Source of the DNA: Apilactobacillus bombintestini
Lineage (GTDB): Bacteria > Bacillota > Bacilli > Lactobacillales > Lactobacillaceae
Length of the DNA stretch: 64,000 bases
Direction: 5' to 3'
NCBI RefSeq assembly: GCF_003627035.1
Contig: NZ_CP032626.1
Coordinates: 372,001-436,000, forward strand
Positions 43,943 to 55,420 of this stretch are shown piece by piece. Position numbers and translations under genes: made by a program. Positions within the stretch are counted from its first letter, which is position 1, and each line of letters begins with the position of its first letter. The notes under the pieces are model-generated. The model saw nothing but the letters and a program-made list of their open reading frames with translations, was not told the DNA's origin and did not search any database.

Positions 43943-46900
43943 TTGGTCGATGTAAATAAATTTTCAAGCATGCAAATTGGATTAGCATCTTCTGATAAGA
44001 TTCGTAGTTGGTCATATGGTGAAGTTAAAAAGCCAGAAACTATTAACTACAGAACCTTAAAACCAGAAAAAGATGGTTTATTCGACGAAAGAATTTTTGG
44101 TCCAACTAAGGACTGGGAATGTGCTTGTGGTAAATATAAACGTATTAGATACAAGGGTATCGTCTGTGATCGTTGTGGGGTTGAAGTTACTCGTTCAAAA
44201 GTACGTCGTGAACGTATGGGACACATTGAACTAGCTGCTCCTGTAACACACATTTGGTACTTCAAAGGAATTCCAAGTCGTATGGGACTTGTATTGGACA
44301 TGAGTCCACGTGCATTGGAAGAAATTATTTACTTTGCATCTTATGTTGTTACTGATCCTGGTGATACTCCACTAGAATACAAACAATTAGTTTCAGAACA
44401 AGACTACCGTGACAAGAAGCTTGAATACGGTAATCGTTTCCATGCCGAAATCGGTGCGGAAGCTATTAAGACTTTATTAAATCAAGTTGATATTAATAAA
44501 GAAGTTGCTGAACTAAAAGATGAATTAAAGAAAGCTACTGGTCAAAAACGTGTTAGAGCGGTAAGACGTCTAGACATCTTGGAAGCCTTCCTAAAATCCG
44601 GAAATGAATTATCATGGATGGTAATGGAAGCTATTCCAGTTGTTCCACCTGACTTAAGACCAATGGTTCAACTAGAAGGTGGCCGTTTTGCCACATCTGA
44701 CTTAAACGACTTATACCGTCGTGTTATTAACAGAAATAACCGTCTAAAGAGATTACTTGCATTACATGCTCCTGGTATCATCGTTCAAAACGAAAAACGT
44801 ATGTTACAAGAAGCTGTGGATGCTTTAGTAGATAATGGTCGTCGTGGTCGTCCTGTTACCGGTCCTGGTAACCGTCCACTTAAGTCACTATCTCACATGC
44901 TAAAAGGTAAGCAAGGTCGTTTCAGACAAAACTTACTTGGTAAGCGTGTTGACTACTCTGGTCGTTCTGTTATTGATGTTGGTCCATCATTGAAATTCAA
45001 CCAAATGGGACTTCCTGTTCCAATGGCTCTAGAACTATTCAAACCATTTATTATGAAAGAATTAGTTCAACGTGGTGATGCTTCTAACATTAAGTCAGCA
45101 AAACGTAAGATTGAACGTAAGGATGAAGAAGTATTTGATGTATTGGATGACGTTATTAAAGAACATCCAGTATTACTTAACCGTGCACCTACCTTGCATA
45201 GATTAGGTATTCAAGCTTTCGAACCAGTATTAGTTTCTGGTAAATCCATGCGTTTGCATCCTCTAGCTTGTGAAGCTTACAACGCCGATTTTGATGGGGA
45301 CCAAATGGCTATCCACGTTCCTCTATCAGACGAAGCTCAAGCTGAATCAAGACTATTGATGCTTGCTGCTACTCATATCCTTGCTCCTCGTGATGGTAAT
45401 CCTATCGTTGCACCTTCACAAGATATGGTTATTGGTAACTACTACCTAACCATGGAAGAAGTAGGACGTGAAGGAGAAGGTATGATCTTTAACAGCCCAC
45501 AAGAAGCTGTATTATCATACCAAAATGGTTTAACTCACTGGCACACTCGTGTAGGTATTGCTGCATCATCAATGCCAGAAAAGCCATTTACTGATGAACA
45601 AAAAGATAAAATCTTGGTAACTACTATTGGTAAGATTATCTTCAATAGTATTCTTCCAAAGACTTTCCAATACTTGAATGAACCAACTGAAACTAACCTA
45701 CATGGTCATCTATCAGACAGTTTCTTCCTAGAACCTGGTGAAGATATCCATGAACACTTGAAGAATGCACCATTAAATGCATCATTCAAGAAAGGTTTCT
45801 TATCAGATATCATTGCTGAAGTATACAAGAACTACAAAGTTACTGTAACTTCTCATTTACTAGATGCTATGAAGGACCTAGGTTATGATGAATCAACTAA
45901 GTCTGGTTTAACTGTTGGTATCACTGATGTTACTAACTTGAAGTCCAAGCCAAGAATTATTGAAGATTCACATAAGAAAGTTGAAAACGTTACTAAACAA
46001 TTCCGTCGTGGTTTGATTACTGACCAAGAACGTTACGAAAGAGTTATTGGTATCTGGAGTGACGCTAAGGATGAAATCCAAAACGACCTATTGAAGAGTT
46101 TCGATCCTCAAAACCCTATCTTTATGATGAGTGATTCTGGTGCTCGTGGTAACATTTCAAACTTTACTCAATTAGCTGGTATGCGTGGTTTGATGGCTGC
46201 TCCTAATGGTGAAATCATGGAACTACCTATCACTGCTAACTTCCGTGAAGGTCTATCTGTCTTGGAAATGTTCATTTCTACCCACGGTGCTCGTAAAGGT
46301 ATGACTGATACTGCCTTGAAGACTGCCAACTCAGGTTACTTAACACGTCGTCTTGTTGATGTTGCCCAAGATGTAATTATCAGAGAAGAAGACTGTGGTA
46401 CTGATCGTGGTGTTGTTGTTACTGCCTTGAAACAAGGTAATGAAATGATTGAACCACTATACGACAGAATCCTTGGTAGATATGCAATGAAGACAGTTAA
46501 AGATCCTAAGACTGGCGAAGTAATTGTAAAACGTAATCAAATGATTAATGAACCAGAAGCTGAAGCAATTGAAAACGCTGGAATTAAAGAAGTAGAAATT
46601 CGTTCAGCATTTACTTGCAACACTGTACATGGTGTTTGTGAAAAATGTTATGGACGTAACTTAGCAACTGGTTCTCCTGTAGAAGTAGGGGAAGCTGTTG
46701 GTACAGTTGCCGCTCAATCAATTGGTGAACCTGGTACTCAATTAACTATGAGAAACTTCCATACCGGTGGTGTTGCTGGTAACAACGATATCACCCAAGG
46801 TCTTCCTCGTGTTCAAGAAATTTTCGAAGCTAGAAACCCTAAAGGTAAAGCTGAAATTTCTGAAGTTACTGGTACAGTAACATTAATCGAAGAAAACCCT

Positions 46901-47605
46901 GCTGAAAGAATTAAGGAAGTTACTGTTAAAGGTGACGCGGACACAAGAACTTACAAAGTTCCAATTAATGCCCGTATGAAGGTTGCTGAAGGCGACTTTA
47001 TTCACAGAGGTCAAGCTATCAACGAAGGTTCAATTGATCCTAAGGAATTAATCAAAGTTAGAGATTCACTATCAACTGAAGTTTACTTGCTAAGTGAAGT
47101 TCAAAAGACTTACCGTATGCAAGGGGTAGAAGTTAGTGATAAGCACGCCGAAATCATGGTTCGTCAAATGCTACGTAAGGTAAGAATCATGGATGCTGGT
47201 GACACTGATGTATTACCTGGTACTCTAATGGACATTAATGACTTCAAGAAAGCCAATGCTGATGCCGTTATTTCTGGTAAGATTCCAGCAACTGCACGTC
47301 CAGTTATCTTAGGAATTACTAAGGCTGCCCTAGAAACTAACAGTTTCTTATCAGCTGCATCATTCCAAGAAACTACTCGTGTTCTAACAGATGCTGCTAT
47401 CCGTGGAAAGAACGATCCATTAGTTGGTCTTAAGGAAAATGTTATCATTGGTAAGTTAATTCCTGCCGGTACTGGTATGAAGACTTACGGTGACATTAAA
47501 CCTAAAGTTGAAGGACAAAGTTCTGAAAAATCTGATTCCAACGAAGTTTATTCAATTAGCCAATTGGAAAAACGTATGAAGGAAGAAGACGTAAATAACA
47601 AATAG
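43943..47605 (+). CDS. rpoC: RNA polymerase beta' subunit
   Basis: RpoC carries the active site. The 1220-residue protein has the N-terminal zinc ribbon ([20 protein letters not shown]), the Mg-binding NADFDGDQM motif and the second Cys set ([19 protein letters not shown]). It also has the bridge helix and trigger loop region ([18 protein letters not shown]). The start is TTG 43943 after AAAGGGG. It lies 17 bases after rpoB, so the two are co-transcribed. Two hairpins after the stop end the operon. Confidence 0.97.
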   Translation: MVDVNKFSSMQIGLASSDKIRSWSYGEVKKPETINYRTLKPEKDGLFDERIFGPTKDWECACGKYKRIRYKGIVCDRCGVEVTRSKVRRERMGHIELAAPVTHIWYFKGIPSRMGLVLDMSPRALEEIIYFASYVVTDPGDTPLEYKQLVSEQDYRDKKLEYGNRFHAEIGAEAIKTLLNQVDINKEVAELKDELKKATGQKRVRAVRRLDILEAFLKSGNELSWMVMEAIPVVPPDLRPMVQLEGGRFATSDLNDLYRRVINRNNRLKRLLALHAPGIIVQNEKRMLQEAVDALVDNGRRGRPVTGPGNRPLKSLSHMLKGKQGRFRQNLLGKRVDYSGRSVIDVGPSLKFNQMGLPVPMALELFKPFIMKELVQRGDASNIKSAKRKIERKDEEVFDVLDDVIKEHPVLLNRAPTLHRLGIQAFEPVLVSGKSMRLHPLACEAYNADFDGDQMAIHVPLSDEAQAESRLLMLAATHILAPRDGNPIVAPSQDMVIGNYYLTMEEVGREGEGMIFNSPQEAVLSYQNGLTHWHTRVGIAASSMPEKPFTDEQKDKILVTTIGKIIFNSILPKTFQYLNEPTETNLHGHLSDSFFLEPGEDIHEHLKNAPLNASFKKGFLSDIIAEVYKNYKVTVTSHLLDAMKDLGYDESTKSGLTVGITDVTNLKSKPRIIEDSHKKVENVTKQFRRGLITDQERYERVIGIWSDAKDEIQNDLLKSFDPQNPIFMMSDSGARGNISNFTQLAGMRGLMAAPNGEIMELPITANFREGLSVLEMFISTHGARKGMTDTALKTANSGYLTRRLVDVAQDVIIREEDCGTDRGVVVTALKQGNEMIEPLYDRILGRYAMKTVKDPKTGEVIVKRNQMINEPEAEAIENAGIKEVEIRSAFTCNTVHGVCEKCYGRNLATGSPVEVGEAVGTVAAQSIGEPGTQLTMRNFHTGGVAGNNDITQGLPRVQEIFEARNPKGKAEISEVTGTVTLIEENPAERIKEVTVKGDADTRTYKVPINARMKVAEGDFIHRGQAINEGSIDPKELIKVRDSLSTEVYLLSEVQKTYRMQGVEVSDKHAEIMVRQMLRKVRIMDAGDTDVLPGTLMDINDFKKANADAVISGKIPATARPVILGITKAALETNSFLSAASFQETTRVLTDAAIRGKNDPLVGLKENVIIGKLIPAGTGMKTYGDIKPKVEGQSSEKSDSNEVYSISQLEKRMKEEDVNNK

Positions 47606-47656
47606 TCTGAATGCAGACTAAAAATAGCAACCACATTTGTGGTTGCTATTTTTTTA
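47604..47656. terminator. Double hairpin terminator after rpoC
   Basis: AGTCTG/CAGACT (47604-47619) forms a small hairpin that overlaps the stop codon. A perfect AATAGCAACCACA/TGTGGTTGCTATT stem with a T-run follows. The second may also serve the converging prepilin peptidase gene. Confidence 0.92.
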
Positions 47657-48308
47657 TACATATAATGATTAAGTATCCTAACAGTAGAAAGGGAATAAAG
47701 GGGACTCGTGCCCGTAATTTATTAGTTAAAACTAAACATATTAAACAAACACAAGAGCCTATTAGTACTATTTTTAGTGTATCTATAACGTTATTAATAA
47801 TCATTAGTATCAGAATGAAATCTATATCACCTGATCCAAGCATTTCTTTATGGTGATTTATAAGAGATATTAAAAGATAAAATAGAATATAAATGAAATC
47901 CATTAAAGGATTGAAATTATAAATTAGAGAGAATATGAATAAGCATAAGATATAGGGAAAATGAACAGATTTATTGCTGATATCCTCAATGGATAGGTAA
48001 ATCATAATAGATAGAATTATATTTAAAATAACGGAATGAAATAGACTATATGAAGTTAACCAAATTAATGCAAAACCAAGCTCACATATAAAAGTAAACG
48101 GACCAATATTTCTCTTACAATATCTACATTTACCAGTTAAAAATAAATAACTAAAAATAGGAATTAAATCTCTAAAAAGAATTATTTTTTTACAATAATC
48201 ACAGTGAGAGCGAGCAGATAAAATTGATTCGCCGTTGCTATTACGCGAAAATAGGGCAGCGGCAAAGGATCCAAGAATTGAACCAATGATAAAAAAGTAT
48301 ACTAACAT
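47646..48308 (-). CDS. comC: Type IV prepilin peptidase (competence ComC type)
   Basis: This 220-residue membrane protease cleaves leader peptides of the ComG pseudopilins needed for DNA uptake. It has the two Cys pairs of the cytoplasmic zinc knuckle (CDYC and CRYC), the first catalytic Asp in YLSIEDISNK and the second in GSGDIDF. About seven membrane helices are seen, so it looks intact. ATG 48308 follows AGGAGG; upstream extension is unlikely. It lies between rpoC and rpsL on the opposite strand. Its many ATA codons suggest weak expression. Confidence 0.92.
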   Translation of the reverse strand: MLVYFFIIGSILGSFAAALFSRNSNGESILSARSHCDYCKKIILFRDLIPIFSYLFLTGKCRYCKRNIGPFTFICELGFALIWLTSYSLFHSVILNIILSIMIYLSIEDISNKSVHFPYILCLFIFSLIYNFNPLMDFIYILFYLLISLINHHKEMLGSGDIDFILILMIINNVIDTLKIVLIGSCVCLICLVLTNKLRARVPFIPFLLLGYLIIICIKK

Positions 48309-48354
48309 AAAAAACCTCCTACTAATAAATACGAAAAAATCACTAGAAAATACA

Positions 48355-48383
48355 TTGACACGTAAAAATTGTCGTGATACTAT
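48355..48383 (+). promoter_or_regulatory. rpsL-rpsG promoter
   Basis: A consensus TTGACA (48355-48360), exactly 17 bases, then TACTAT (48378-48383). It is divergent from the prepilin peptidase gene. Confidence 0.85.
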
Positions 48384-48398
48384 TATTAAGTGCTTATT

Positions 48399-48440
48399 CA
48401 TCCGGTATGGTTTTTACCTAAAAAAAGAACCACCTGGATG
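48399..48440 (+). ncRNA. Hairpin in the rpsL leader
   Basis: CATCCGGTATGGTT pairs with AACCACCTGGATG over most of its length around an A-rich loop, about 35 bases before the rpsL ribosome binding site. It could be a binding site for autoregulation by a ribosomal protein such as S7 or S12, but this is inference. Confidence 0.5.
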
Positions 48441-48484
48441 TGTGGACTTATAAAATAAAATTTTTCGGAAGGAGGAATTTTTAG

Positions 48485-48898
48485 ATGCCTACTATTAACC
48501 AATTAGTACGTAAAGGTCGTCATTCTAGAAGTTCTAAATCAAAAGCCCCAGCTTTAAACCATGGGTACAACAGTTACAAGAAGAAGCAAACTAACAACCC
48601 TGCTCCTCAAAAACGTGGGGTAGCTACCCGTGTTGGTACTATGACTCCAAAGAAGCCTAACTCAGCATTACGTAAGTACGCTCGTGTTAGACTTTCAAAC
48701 TTGATCGAAGTTACTGCATACATTCCTGGTATTGGTCACAACCTTCAAGAACATAGTGTTGTTTTAATTCGTGGTGGTCGTGTAAAGGACTTGCCTGGTG
48801 TTCGTTACCACATCGTTCGTGGTGCCTTAGATACTGCCGGTGTTACTGACCGTCGTCAAGGTCGTTCTAAATACGGTACTAAGAAACCTAAGAAGTAA
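48485..48898 (+). CDS. rpsL: 30S ribosomal protein S12
   Basis: S12 sits at the decoding centre. The 137-residue protein has the conserved [19 protein letters not shown] and [13 protein letters not shown] stretches, with both Lys positions linked to streptomycin sensitivity intact, so no resistance mutation is seen. Start ATG follows AAGGAGGA. First gene of the str operon (rpsL-rpsG, then fusA). Confidence 0.98.
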   Translation: MPTINQLVRKGRHSRSSKSKAPALNHGYNSYKKKQTNNPAPQKRGVATRVGTMTPKKPNSALRKYARVRLSNLIEVTAYIPGIGHNLQEHSVVLIRGGRVKDLPGVRYHIVRGALDTAGVTDRRQGRSKYGTKKPKK

Positions 48899-48937
48899 AA
48901 CATTAATTCCGCTATAAATAACAAGGAGGATTTTTAA

Positions 48938-49408
48938 ATGCCAAGAAAAGGAAACATTCAAAAACGTGAAGTTCTTCCTGATCCAATCTACAACTCAAAG
49001 TTAGTTACAAGCTTAATTAACCGTTTGATGTTAGATGGTAAGAGAGGAACAGCATCAGAAATTTTATATGGTGCATTTGATCTTATTAAGAAAGAAACTG
49101 GAAACGAACCAGTTGACGTATTCGAAGAAGCAATGAAGAACGTTATGCCTGTACTTGAAGTTAAGGCTCGTCGTGTTGGTGGATCAAACTACCAAGTTCC
49201 TATCGAAGTACGTCCTGACCGTCGTGTCACTTTAGGTTTACGTTGGATCGTAAACTACGCACGTCTACGTGGTGAACACACAATGGTTGAACGCCTAGGT
49301 CGTGAAATCATGGATGCTGCTAACAACACAGGTGCTTCAGTTAAGAAACGTGAAGACACTCATAGAATGGCAGAAGCTAACCGTGCATTTGCTCACTACC
49401 GTTGGTAA
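48938..49408 (+). CDS. rpsG: 30S ribosomal protein S7
   Basis: S7 nucleates assembly of the 30S head. The 156-residue protein is family length, with the conserved [26 protein letters not shown] region and C-terminal [28 protein letters not shown] precedes the ATG. A terminator follows, so fusA is separated from this pair. Confidence 0.98.
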   Translation: MPRKGNIQKREVLPDPIYNSKLVTSLINRLMLDGKRGTASEILYGAFDLIKKETGNEPVDVFEEAMKNVMPVLEVKARRVGGSNYQVPIEVRPDRRVTLGLRWIVNYARLRGEHTMVERLGREIMDAANNTGASVKKREDTHRMAEANRAFAHYRW

Positions 49409-49416
49409 TATAACCT

Positions 49417-49470
49417 GTACGTTAACGTACATTTGATTAGTGGCTAATGAATGGTATTAGCCACTTTTTT
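49417..49470 (+). terminator. Palindrome and terminator after rpsG
   Basis: A perfect 14-base palindrome GTACGTTAACGTAC (49417-49430) is followed by AGTGGCTAA/TTAGCCACT (49439-49464) and a T-run. The second element is a standard terminator. Confidence 0.85.
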
Positions 49471-49507
49471 ATAAAAGTGAATTATTTGAGAGGAGAAACT
49501 TTTTATA

Positions 49508-51598
49508 ATGGCTAATAAACGTGAATTCCCATTAGAAAAAACACGTAATATCGGTATCACTGCCCACATTGATGCTGGTAAGACAACTGCTACCGAACGT
49601 ATTTTGTACTATACTGGTAGAATCCACAAAATTGGTGAAACTCATGATGGTGCTTCACAAATGGACTGGATGGTACAAGAACAAGAACGTGGTATTACTA
49701 TTACTTCCGCTGCTACTACAGCTCAATGGAAAGACTACCGTATCAACATTATTGATACCCCAGGACACGTTGACTTCACTGCCGAAGTTGAACGTTCACT
49801 ACGTGTTCTAGATGGTTCTATTACTATCCTAGATGCTGCTGCAGGGGTTGAACCTCAAACTGAAACAGTTTGGCGTCAAGCTTCTGAATACAACGTTCCT
49901 CGTATTGTATTTGCTAACAAGATGGATAAATTAGGTGCTGACTTTGATGCATCTGTTAAATCATTACATGAACGTCTAGATGCTAATGCTCATGCTATCC
50001 AAATTCCTATTGGTAAAGAAGATAGCTTCGAAGGTATCATTGACTTAATCGAAATGAAAGCCGACATCTACGACGAAGATGAATTAGGTTCAAAATGGGA
50101 TACTGTTGATGTTCCTGAAGAATACAAGGCTGAAGCTGAAAAACGTCGTTCTGAATTAATTGAAGCTGTTGCTGATGTTGATGACGACATTATGGAAAAG
50201 TACCTTGAAGGTGAAGAAATTACTGTTCCTGAACTAAAGGCTGCTATCCGTAAAGCTACTCTAAACCTTGAATTCTACCCAGTTCTAGCTGGTTCAGCAT
50301 TCAAGAACAAAGGTATTCAAATGTTAATGGATGCCGTTCTAGATTACTTACCATCACCTCTAGATGTTCGTCCTTACAAGGCAACTGATCCAGAAAGTGG
50401 TGAAGATGTTGAATTAAAGGCTGACGATAACAAGCCATTTGCTGCCTTAGCATTTAAGGTTGCTACTGACCCATACGTTGGTCGTTTAACTTACATCCGT
50501 GTATACCAAGGTACTCTAGAATCAGGTTCATATGTTCTTAACGCAACTAAGGACAAACGTGAACGTGTTGGTCGTTTGCTACAAATGCACTCAAACCACA
50601 GAAAAGAAATTCCAGAAGTATTCTCAGGTGATATCGCTGCCGCTATCGGTTTGAAGAACACTACTACTGGTGATTCTCTAACTGATCAAAAGCACCCACT
50701 ACACTTGGAATCAATGGTCTTCCCAGACCCAGTTATTAGTGTTTCTGTTGAACCTAAGACTAAGGCTGACCAAGACAAGATGAACATTGCCTTACAAAAA
50801 CTATCTGAAGAAGATCCTACATTTAAGGCTGAAACTAACAATGAAACTGGTGAAACTATTATCGCCGGAATGGGTGAACTTCACTTGAACATCATTGTTG
50901 ACCGTATGAAACGTGAATTTAAGGTTGAAGCCAAAATTGGTGAACCTCAAGTTGCCTACAGAGAAGCATTTACTAAGCCAACTAAGGCTCAAGGTAAATT
51001 CATTCGTCAATCTGGTGGTAAAGGTCAATATGGTGATGTTTGGATTGAATTTACTCCAAACGAAACTGGTAAAGGTTTCGAATTCGAAAATGCTATCGTT
51101 GGTGGTGTTGTTCCTCGTGAATACATTCCATCAGTTGAACAAGGTCTAAAGGAATCAATGGCTAACGGTGTTCTAGCTGGTTACCCATTAATTGACGTTA
51201 AGGCTAAGTTATACGATGGTAGTTACCATGATGTTGACTCTTCTGAAGCCGCATTTAAGGTTGCTGCATCAATCGCATTGAAGAATGCTGCTAAGACAGC
51301 CGGCCCAGTTATTCTAGAACCAATCATGAAAGTTGATATCGTTGTTCCAGAAGAATACATGGGTGATGTTATGGGACAAGTTACTGCTCGTCGTGGTAGC
51401 GTTGAAGGTATGGAAGTTAGAAACAAAGCTCAACTAATCCATGCTATGGTTCCACTATCAGAAATGTTTGGTTACGCAACTACATTGCGTTCAGCATCTC
51501 AAGGTAGAGGTACCTTCACTATGACATTTGATCACTACTCAGCTGTTCCTAAGAATGTTCAAGAAGACATTATTGAAAAGAACGGTGGAAACAACTAA
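49508..51598 (+). CDS. fusA: Elongation factor G
   Basis: EF-G drives ribosomal translocation with GTP. The 696-residue protein has G1 [10 protein letters not shown]2/switch I with [12 protein letters not shown]3 DTPGHVD, G4 NKMD and the full domains II-V. There is no tuf gene after it; the S10 operon follows directly, as is common in lactobacilli. AGAGGAG precedes the ATG with a 12-base spacer. It has its own terminator. Confidence 0.98.
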   Translation: MANKREFPLEKTRNIGITAHIDAGKTTATERILYYTGRIHKIGETHDGASQMDWMVQEQERGITITSAATTAQWKDYRINIIDTPGHVDFTAEVERSLRVLDGSITILDAAAGVEPQTETVWRQASEYNVPRIVFANKMDKLGADFDASVKSLHERLDANAHAIQIPIGKEDSFEGIIDLIEMKADIYDEDELGSKWDTVDVPEEYKAEAEKRRSELIEAVADVDDDIMEKYLEGEEITVPELKAAIRKATLNLEFYPVLAGSAFKNKGIQMLMDAVLDYLPSPLDVRPYKATDPESGEDVELKADDNKPFAALAFKVATDPYVGRLTYIRVYQGTLESGSYVLNATKDKRERVGRLLQMHSNHRKEIPEVFSGDIAAAIGLKNTTTGDSLTDQKHPLHLESMVFPDPVISVSVEPKTKADQDKMNIALQKLSEEDPTFKAETNNETGETIIAGMGELHLNIIVDRMKREFKVEAKIGEPQVAYREAFTKPTKAQGKFIRQSGGKGQYGDVWIEFTPNETGKGFEFENAIVGGVVPREYIPSVEQGLKESMANGVLAGYPLIDVKAKLYDGSYHDVDSSEAAFKVAASIALKNAAKTAGPVILEPIMKVDIVVPEEYMGDVMGQVTARRGSVEGMEVRNKAQLIHAMVPLSEMFGYATTLRSASQGRGTFTMTFDHYSAVPKNVQEDIIEKNGGNN

Positions 51599-51612
51599 TA
51601 TAATTAGTTACG

Positions 51613-51648
51613 AAAAAGCGCTGATTTTAAATCAACGCTTTTTTTGTT
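51613..51648 (+). terminator. Terminator after fusA
   Basis: AAAAAGCGCTGATT pairs with AATCAACGCTTTTT (one mismatch) around TTTA, followed by T residues. Confidence 0.88.
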
Positions 51649-51932
51649 TGAAAAATAAATAAAAAAATTTTAAAATTTTTTTAGTACTATTTATATAGGA
51701 AAAAAATAGAAAAAAGTTTAAAAAAAGTAGGCTAAACCCTTGAAACACTAAGGAAAATCTAGTACTATATAGAAGTACCTGTTCGAGGGGTTACTATGCT
51801 CTCGAGCATGATATGATGATGAGCGTTGATGTGGGAGGTTGCGACACACCCGGCCGCTTTGCCATGATGCGGGCGTGCCGGTAATTTCCACGGAGTTAGT
51901 CTTATTTTAAATATAGACGAGGAGGGAAAATA
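51649..51932 (+). promoter_or_regulatory. S10 operon promoter and structured leader
   Basis: The gene-free stretch holds a promoter, TTGAAA (51740-51745), 17 bases, TACTAT (51763-51768), and then a leader of about 155 bases. The leader is much richer in GC than its surroundings. It contains ATGCTC/GAGCAT (51796-51809) and a larger element closed by GTGG (51831-51834) and CCAC (51888-51891), with CCGC/GCGG inside. It ends with AGGAGGG. It is probably the site of autoregulation of the S10 operon; the ligand protein is not known from sequence. AT-rich DNA fills 51649-51735. Confidence 0.65.
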
Positions 51933-52241
51933 ATGGCAAAACAAAAGATTCGTATCCGTTTAAAGGCATATGAACACCGTACTTTAGATCAATCAGCTGA
52001 AAAGATTGTGGCTACTGCGCAAAGAACTGGTGCCAACATTTCTGGTCCAATTCCATTGCCAACAGATAGAACTGTTTACACTGTTCTAGCTTCACCACAT
52101 AAGTTCAAAAAGTCACGTGAACAATTTGAAATGTTAACTCACAAACGTTTGATTGACATTTTAAACCCAACACCAAAGACTGTTGATTCACTTATGAAGC
52201 TTGATTTACCAAGTGGTGTTGATATCGAAATTAAACTATAA
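51933..52241 (+). CDS. rpsJ: 30S ribosomal protein S10
   Basis: The 102-residue S10 protein has the conserved [21 protein letters not shown] start and [16 protein letters not shown] region. It also serves transcription antitermination as NusE. First gene of the S10 operon behind a structured leader; AGGAGGG precedes the ATG. Confidence 0.98.
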   Translation: MAKQKIRIRLKAYEHRTLDQSAEKIVATAQRTGANISGPIPLPTDRTVYTVLASPHKFKKSREQFEMLTHKRLIDILNPTPKTVDSLMKLDLPSGVDIEIKL

Positions 52242-52275
52242 TCATTAAATATTACAATATATCGGAGGTGTACTC

Positions 52276-52911
52276 ATGACCAGAAAAGGAATCTTAGGTA
52301 AAAAAGTTGGAATGACTCAAGTATTCACTGAAAACGGTGAATTAGTTCCAGTTACTGTAGTTGACGTAACTCCTAACGTTGTGTTACAAACTAAGTCTGC
52401 TGAAACTGATGGCTACAATGCTATTCAATTGGGTTACGAAGACAAACGTGATGTTTTAAGTAACAAATCAGAAAAAGGTCATGTAGCAAAAGCAAATACA
52501 AATCCTAAGCGCTTCATTAAAGAAATCAGAGATGTTGAGCTTAGCGATTACAACGTAGCAGACGAAGTAAAGGCTGACATTTTTGAAGCCGGTGACATCG
52601 TTGATGTAACAGGAATTACAAAGGGTCATGGTTACCAAGGTAACATCCATAAGGATGGACAAGGTAGAGGACCTGAAACCCACGGTTCAAGATACCACCG
52701 TCGTCCAGGTTCACTTGGTGTTATTATTAACCGTGTTACTAAGGGTATGAAATTACCTGGTAGAATGGGTAACAAACAAGTTACTATTCAAAATCTAGAA
52801 ATTGTTAAGGCTGATACTGACAACAACGTTCTTTTAATTAAAGGTAACGTTCCTGGTGCCAACAAGTCATTCTTAACAGTTAAATCTGCAGCTCGCGGAT
52901 CACAAAAATAA
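52276..52911 (+). CDS. rplC: 50S ribosomal protein L3
   Basis: The 211-residue L3 protein begins [16 protein letters not shown] and has the peptidyl-transferase-reaching loop region [30 protein letters not shown] precedes the ATG. Part of the S10 operon. Confidence 0.98.
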   Translation: MTRKGILGKKVGMTQVFTENGELVPVTVVDVTPNVVLQTKSAETDGYNAIQLGYEDKRDVLSNKSEKGHVAKANTNPKRFIKEIRDVELSDYNVADEVKADIFEAGDIVDVTGITKGHGYQGNIHKDGQGRGPETHGSRYHRRPGSLGVIINRVTKGMKLPGRMGNKQVTIQNLEIVKADTDNNVLLIKGNVPGANKSFLTVKSAARGSQK

Positions 52912-52928
52912 GAAAGGAGGAACCATAA

Positions 52929-53552
52929 ATGACAAGCGTAGCATTATACAAACAAGATGGTAGCAAAAATGGTAACGTTGAATTAAACGATGACATTTTC
53001 GCTATTGAACAAAACGACAATGCTGTATTTGACGTTGTTTTGATGCAAAGAGCATCAATGCGTCAAGGTACACATGCTGTAAAGAACAGAAGCGCTGTTA
53101 GTGGTGGTGGTAAGAAGCCATGGCGTCAAAAGGGTACTGGTCGTGCTCGTCAAGGATCAATCCGTGCACCACAATGGCGTGGAGGTGGAACTGTATTTGG
53201 ACCAGCTCCTCGTTCATACGGCTACCACTTACCAAAGAAAGTTAGTCGCTTAGCAATCAAATCTGTTCTATCAGAAAAAGTTGCTGATGATAACTTCGTA
53301 GTAGTTGATTCATTAAACTTTGATGCTCCTAAGACAAAAGATTTCTCAGAAGCACTAAACAAATTAAATGCTTCAGCTAAGACATTAGTAGTCTTGGAAG
53401 AAGACAACAAGAATGCTGCTTTATCAGCTCGTAACCTTGAAAATGTTGAAATTGTTTCAGCAAAAGGTTTAAACACTTTGAGCGTTGTAAACAGTGACAA
53501 GATTGTCATCACAAAGGCTGCTCTTTCTCAAGTAGAGGAGGTGCTCGCATAA
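52929..53552 (+). CDS. rplD: 50S ribosomal protein L4
   Basis: The 207-residue L4 protein has the tunnel-lining loop [26 protein letters not shown] intact. In E. coli L4 represses the S10 operon; whether it acts on the different leader seen here is unknown. Its stop overlaps the rplW start (TAATG). Confidence 0.97.
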   Translation: MTSVALYKQDGSKNGNVELNDDIFAIEQNDNAVFDVVLMQRASMRQGTHAVKNRSAVSGGGKKPWRQKGTGRARQGSIRAPQWRGGGTVFGPAPRSYGYHLPKKVSRLAIKSVLSEKVADDNFVVVDSLNFDAPKTKDFSEALNKLNASAKTLVVLEEDNKNAALSARNLENVEIVSAKGLNTLSVVNSDKIVITKAALSQVEEVLA

Positions 53553-53839
53553 TGGAATCACGTGATATTATTCTACGTCCAGTAATTACAGAACAATCAA
53601 CTGCAATGATGGATGAAAAGAAATACACTTTTGATGTTGACTTACGAGCAACTAAAACACAAGTGAAAAATGCAATTGAAGATATCTTTGATGTTACAGT
53701 TGCTAATGTAAATATTATGAATCTTAAAGGTAAGCTAAAGCGCCAAGGTCGTTTCTCAGGTTACACTAAGAAGCGTCGTAAGGCTATCGTTACCTTAACT
53801 GATGATTCAAAAGAAATTAACTTATTTAGTAATAAATAA
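53552..53839 (+). CDS. rplW: 50S ribosomal protein L23
   Basis: The 95-residue L23 protein lies at the tunnel exit, where SRP and trigger factor dock. It has [12 protein letters not shown] at the start and the [20 protein letters not shown] loop. It overlaps rplD by one base; GAGGAGGTG in the end of rplD serves as the ribosome binding site. Confidence 0.97.
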   Translation: MESRDIILRPVITEQSTAMMDEKKYTFDVDLRATKTQVKNAIEDIFDVTVANVNIMNLKGKLKRQGRFSGYTKKRRKAIVTLTDDSKEINLFSNK

Positions 53840-53864
53840 AATATCTATTTAGGAGGAAAACACC

Positions 53865-54704
53865 GTGGCTATCAAAAATTACAAGGCAACCACTAATGGT
53901 CGTCGTAACATGACTAGCATTGACTACAGTGTTTTGACTACTTCAAAACCTGAAAAGTCATTATTGGCTCCTAAGTCACACACTGCTGGTCGTAACAACT
54001 ATGGTCATATGACTGTTCGTCACCGTGGTGGTGGTAACAAGAACCAATACCGTTTAATTGATTTTAAGCGTAACCATGATGATGTTGATGGTATCGTTAA
54101 GACCATTGAATATGATCCAAACCGTACTGCTAACATTGCGTTAGTTGTATACACTGACGGTATTAAGTCATACATTTTAGCACCTAAGGGTCTAAAAGTT
54201 GGTGACAAGGTACAATCAGGTGTAAATGCTGATATCAAGACTGGTAATGCTCTTCCATTAAAGAACATTCCTGTTGGTACTATCATTCACAACATTGAAT
54301 TAAAACCAGGTAAGGGTGGACAATTAGTTCGTTCTGCTGGTACTTCTGCTCAATTATTGGGTAAGGAAGGAAAATATGCACTAGTTAAACTAGCTTCTGG
54401 TGAAGTTCGTATGATTCTATCTGTTAACCGTGCTACTGTTGGTAGTTTAGGTAACGAAGAACATTCACTAGTTAACATTGGTAAAGCTGGTCGTAACCGT
54501 TACAAGGGTCAACGTCCTCATGTACGTGGTTCTGTAATGAACCCTAACGATCACCCTCATGGTGGTGGTGAAGGTAGAGCCCCAGTTGGTTACCCATCAC
54601 CATTATCACCATGGCACAAGAAGACTGTTGGTAAGAAGACTCGTAAGAGAAAAGCTCGTTCCAACAAGTTCATTGTTCGTCGTCGTAAGGGATCAAAGAT
54701 GTAA
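53865..54704 (+). CDS. rplB: 50S ribosomal protein L2
   Basis: The 279-residue L2 protein contacts the peptidyl-transferase centre. It contains [22 protein letters not shown] with the conserved His residues and a basic C terminus. The start is GTG after AGGAGG. Confidence 0.98.
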   Translation: MAIKNYKATTNGRRNMTSIDYSVLTTSKPEKSLLAPKSHTAGRNNYGHMTVRHRGGGNKNQYRLIDFKRNHDDVDGIVKTIEYDPNRTANIALVVYTDGIKSYILAPKGLKVGDKVQSGVNADIKTGNALPLKNIPVGTIIHNIELKPGKGGQLVRSAGTSAQLLGKEGKYALVKLASGEVRMILSVNRATVGSLGNEEHSLVNIGKAGRNRYKGQRPHVRGSVMNPNDHPHGGGEGRAPVGYPSPLSPWHKKTVGKKTRKRKARSNKFIVRRRKGSKM

Positions 54705-54767
54705 TAAATTAAGTTATACCTTTTGGTATATACTTCCCGATAATGATTTTGAAGAGGAGGTTTCATA

Positions 54768-55043
54768 ATGGGTCGTAGTTTAAAAAAGGGACCTTTTGCC
54801 GATAAGCATCTTTTAAAGAAGATTGATGCTCAAAAAGATCAAGACAAAAAAGACGTAATCAAAACATGGTCACGTCGTTCAACAATCTTCCCTAGTTTTA
54901 TTGGCTACACTATCGCTGTTTATGATGGAAGAAAGAACGTTCCAGTTTATATTCAAGAAGATATGGTAGGTCACAAACTAGGTGAATTCGTACCAACACG
55001 TACATTCCATGGACATGGAAATGACGATAAGAAAACTGTTTAA
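54768..55043 (+). CDS. rpsS: 30S ribosomal protein S19
   Basis: The 91-residue S19 protein has [18 protein letters not shown] and the C-terminal [13 protein letters not shown] small ATACC/GGTAT hairpin lies in the 63-base gap before it, and GAGGAGG precedes the ATG. Confidence 0.98.
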   Translation: MGRSLKKGPFADKHLLKKIDAQKDQDKKDVIKTWSRRSTIFPSFIGYTIAVYDGRKNVPVYIQEDMVGHKLGEFVPTRTFHGHGNDDKKTV

Positions 55044-55059
55044 GCAAGGAGGATAACAA

Positions 55060-55407
55060 ATGGCTGAACAAGTTACATCAGCAAAAGCTACTGCTAGAAC
55101 TGTTCGTATTGCCGCTCGTAAGGTTCGCCTTGTAGTTGATCTTATTAGAGGTAAAAGCGTATCAGAAGCTGCTGCGATTTTGAAGTTCACTCCAAGAAGT
55201 GCTTCACCAGTTGTTTCTAAAGTTTTAATGTCAGCTGTAGCAAATGCAGAAAATAATTTTGATTTAGATCGTGAAGACTTGGTAGTAAGCGAAGTTTTTG
55301 TTAATGAAGGACCAACTTTAAAACGTTTCCGTCCAAGAGCAAAAGGTTCCGCTTCACCAATCAACAAGCGTACTAGTCATATCACAGTTGTAGTTTCAGA
55401 AAAATAG
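55060..55407 (+). CDS. rplV: 50S ribosomal protein L22
   Basis: The 115-residue L22 protein has [21 protein letters not shown] and the extended tunnel loop [25 protein letters not shown]. The loop shows no insertion or deletion of the kind linked to macrolide resistance. AAGGAGG precedes the ATG. Confidence 0.97.
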   Translation: MAEQVTSAKATARTVRIAARKVRLVVDLIRGKSVSEAAAILKFTPRSASPVVSKVLMSAVANAENNFDLDREDLVVSEVFVNEGPTLKRFRPRAKGSASPINKRTSHITVVVSEK

Positions 55408-55420
55408 GAGGGATTAAACC

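Noticed and set aside
47611-47856. Plus-strand open frame after rpoC
   Set aside because: It starts inside the rpoC terminator and lies opposite the prepilin peptidase gene, which has clear catalytic motifs.
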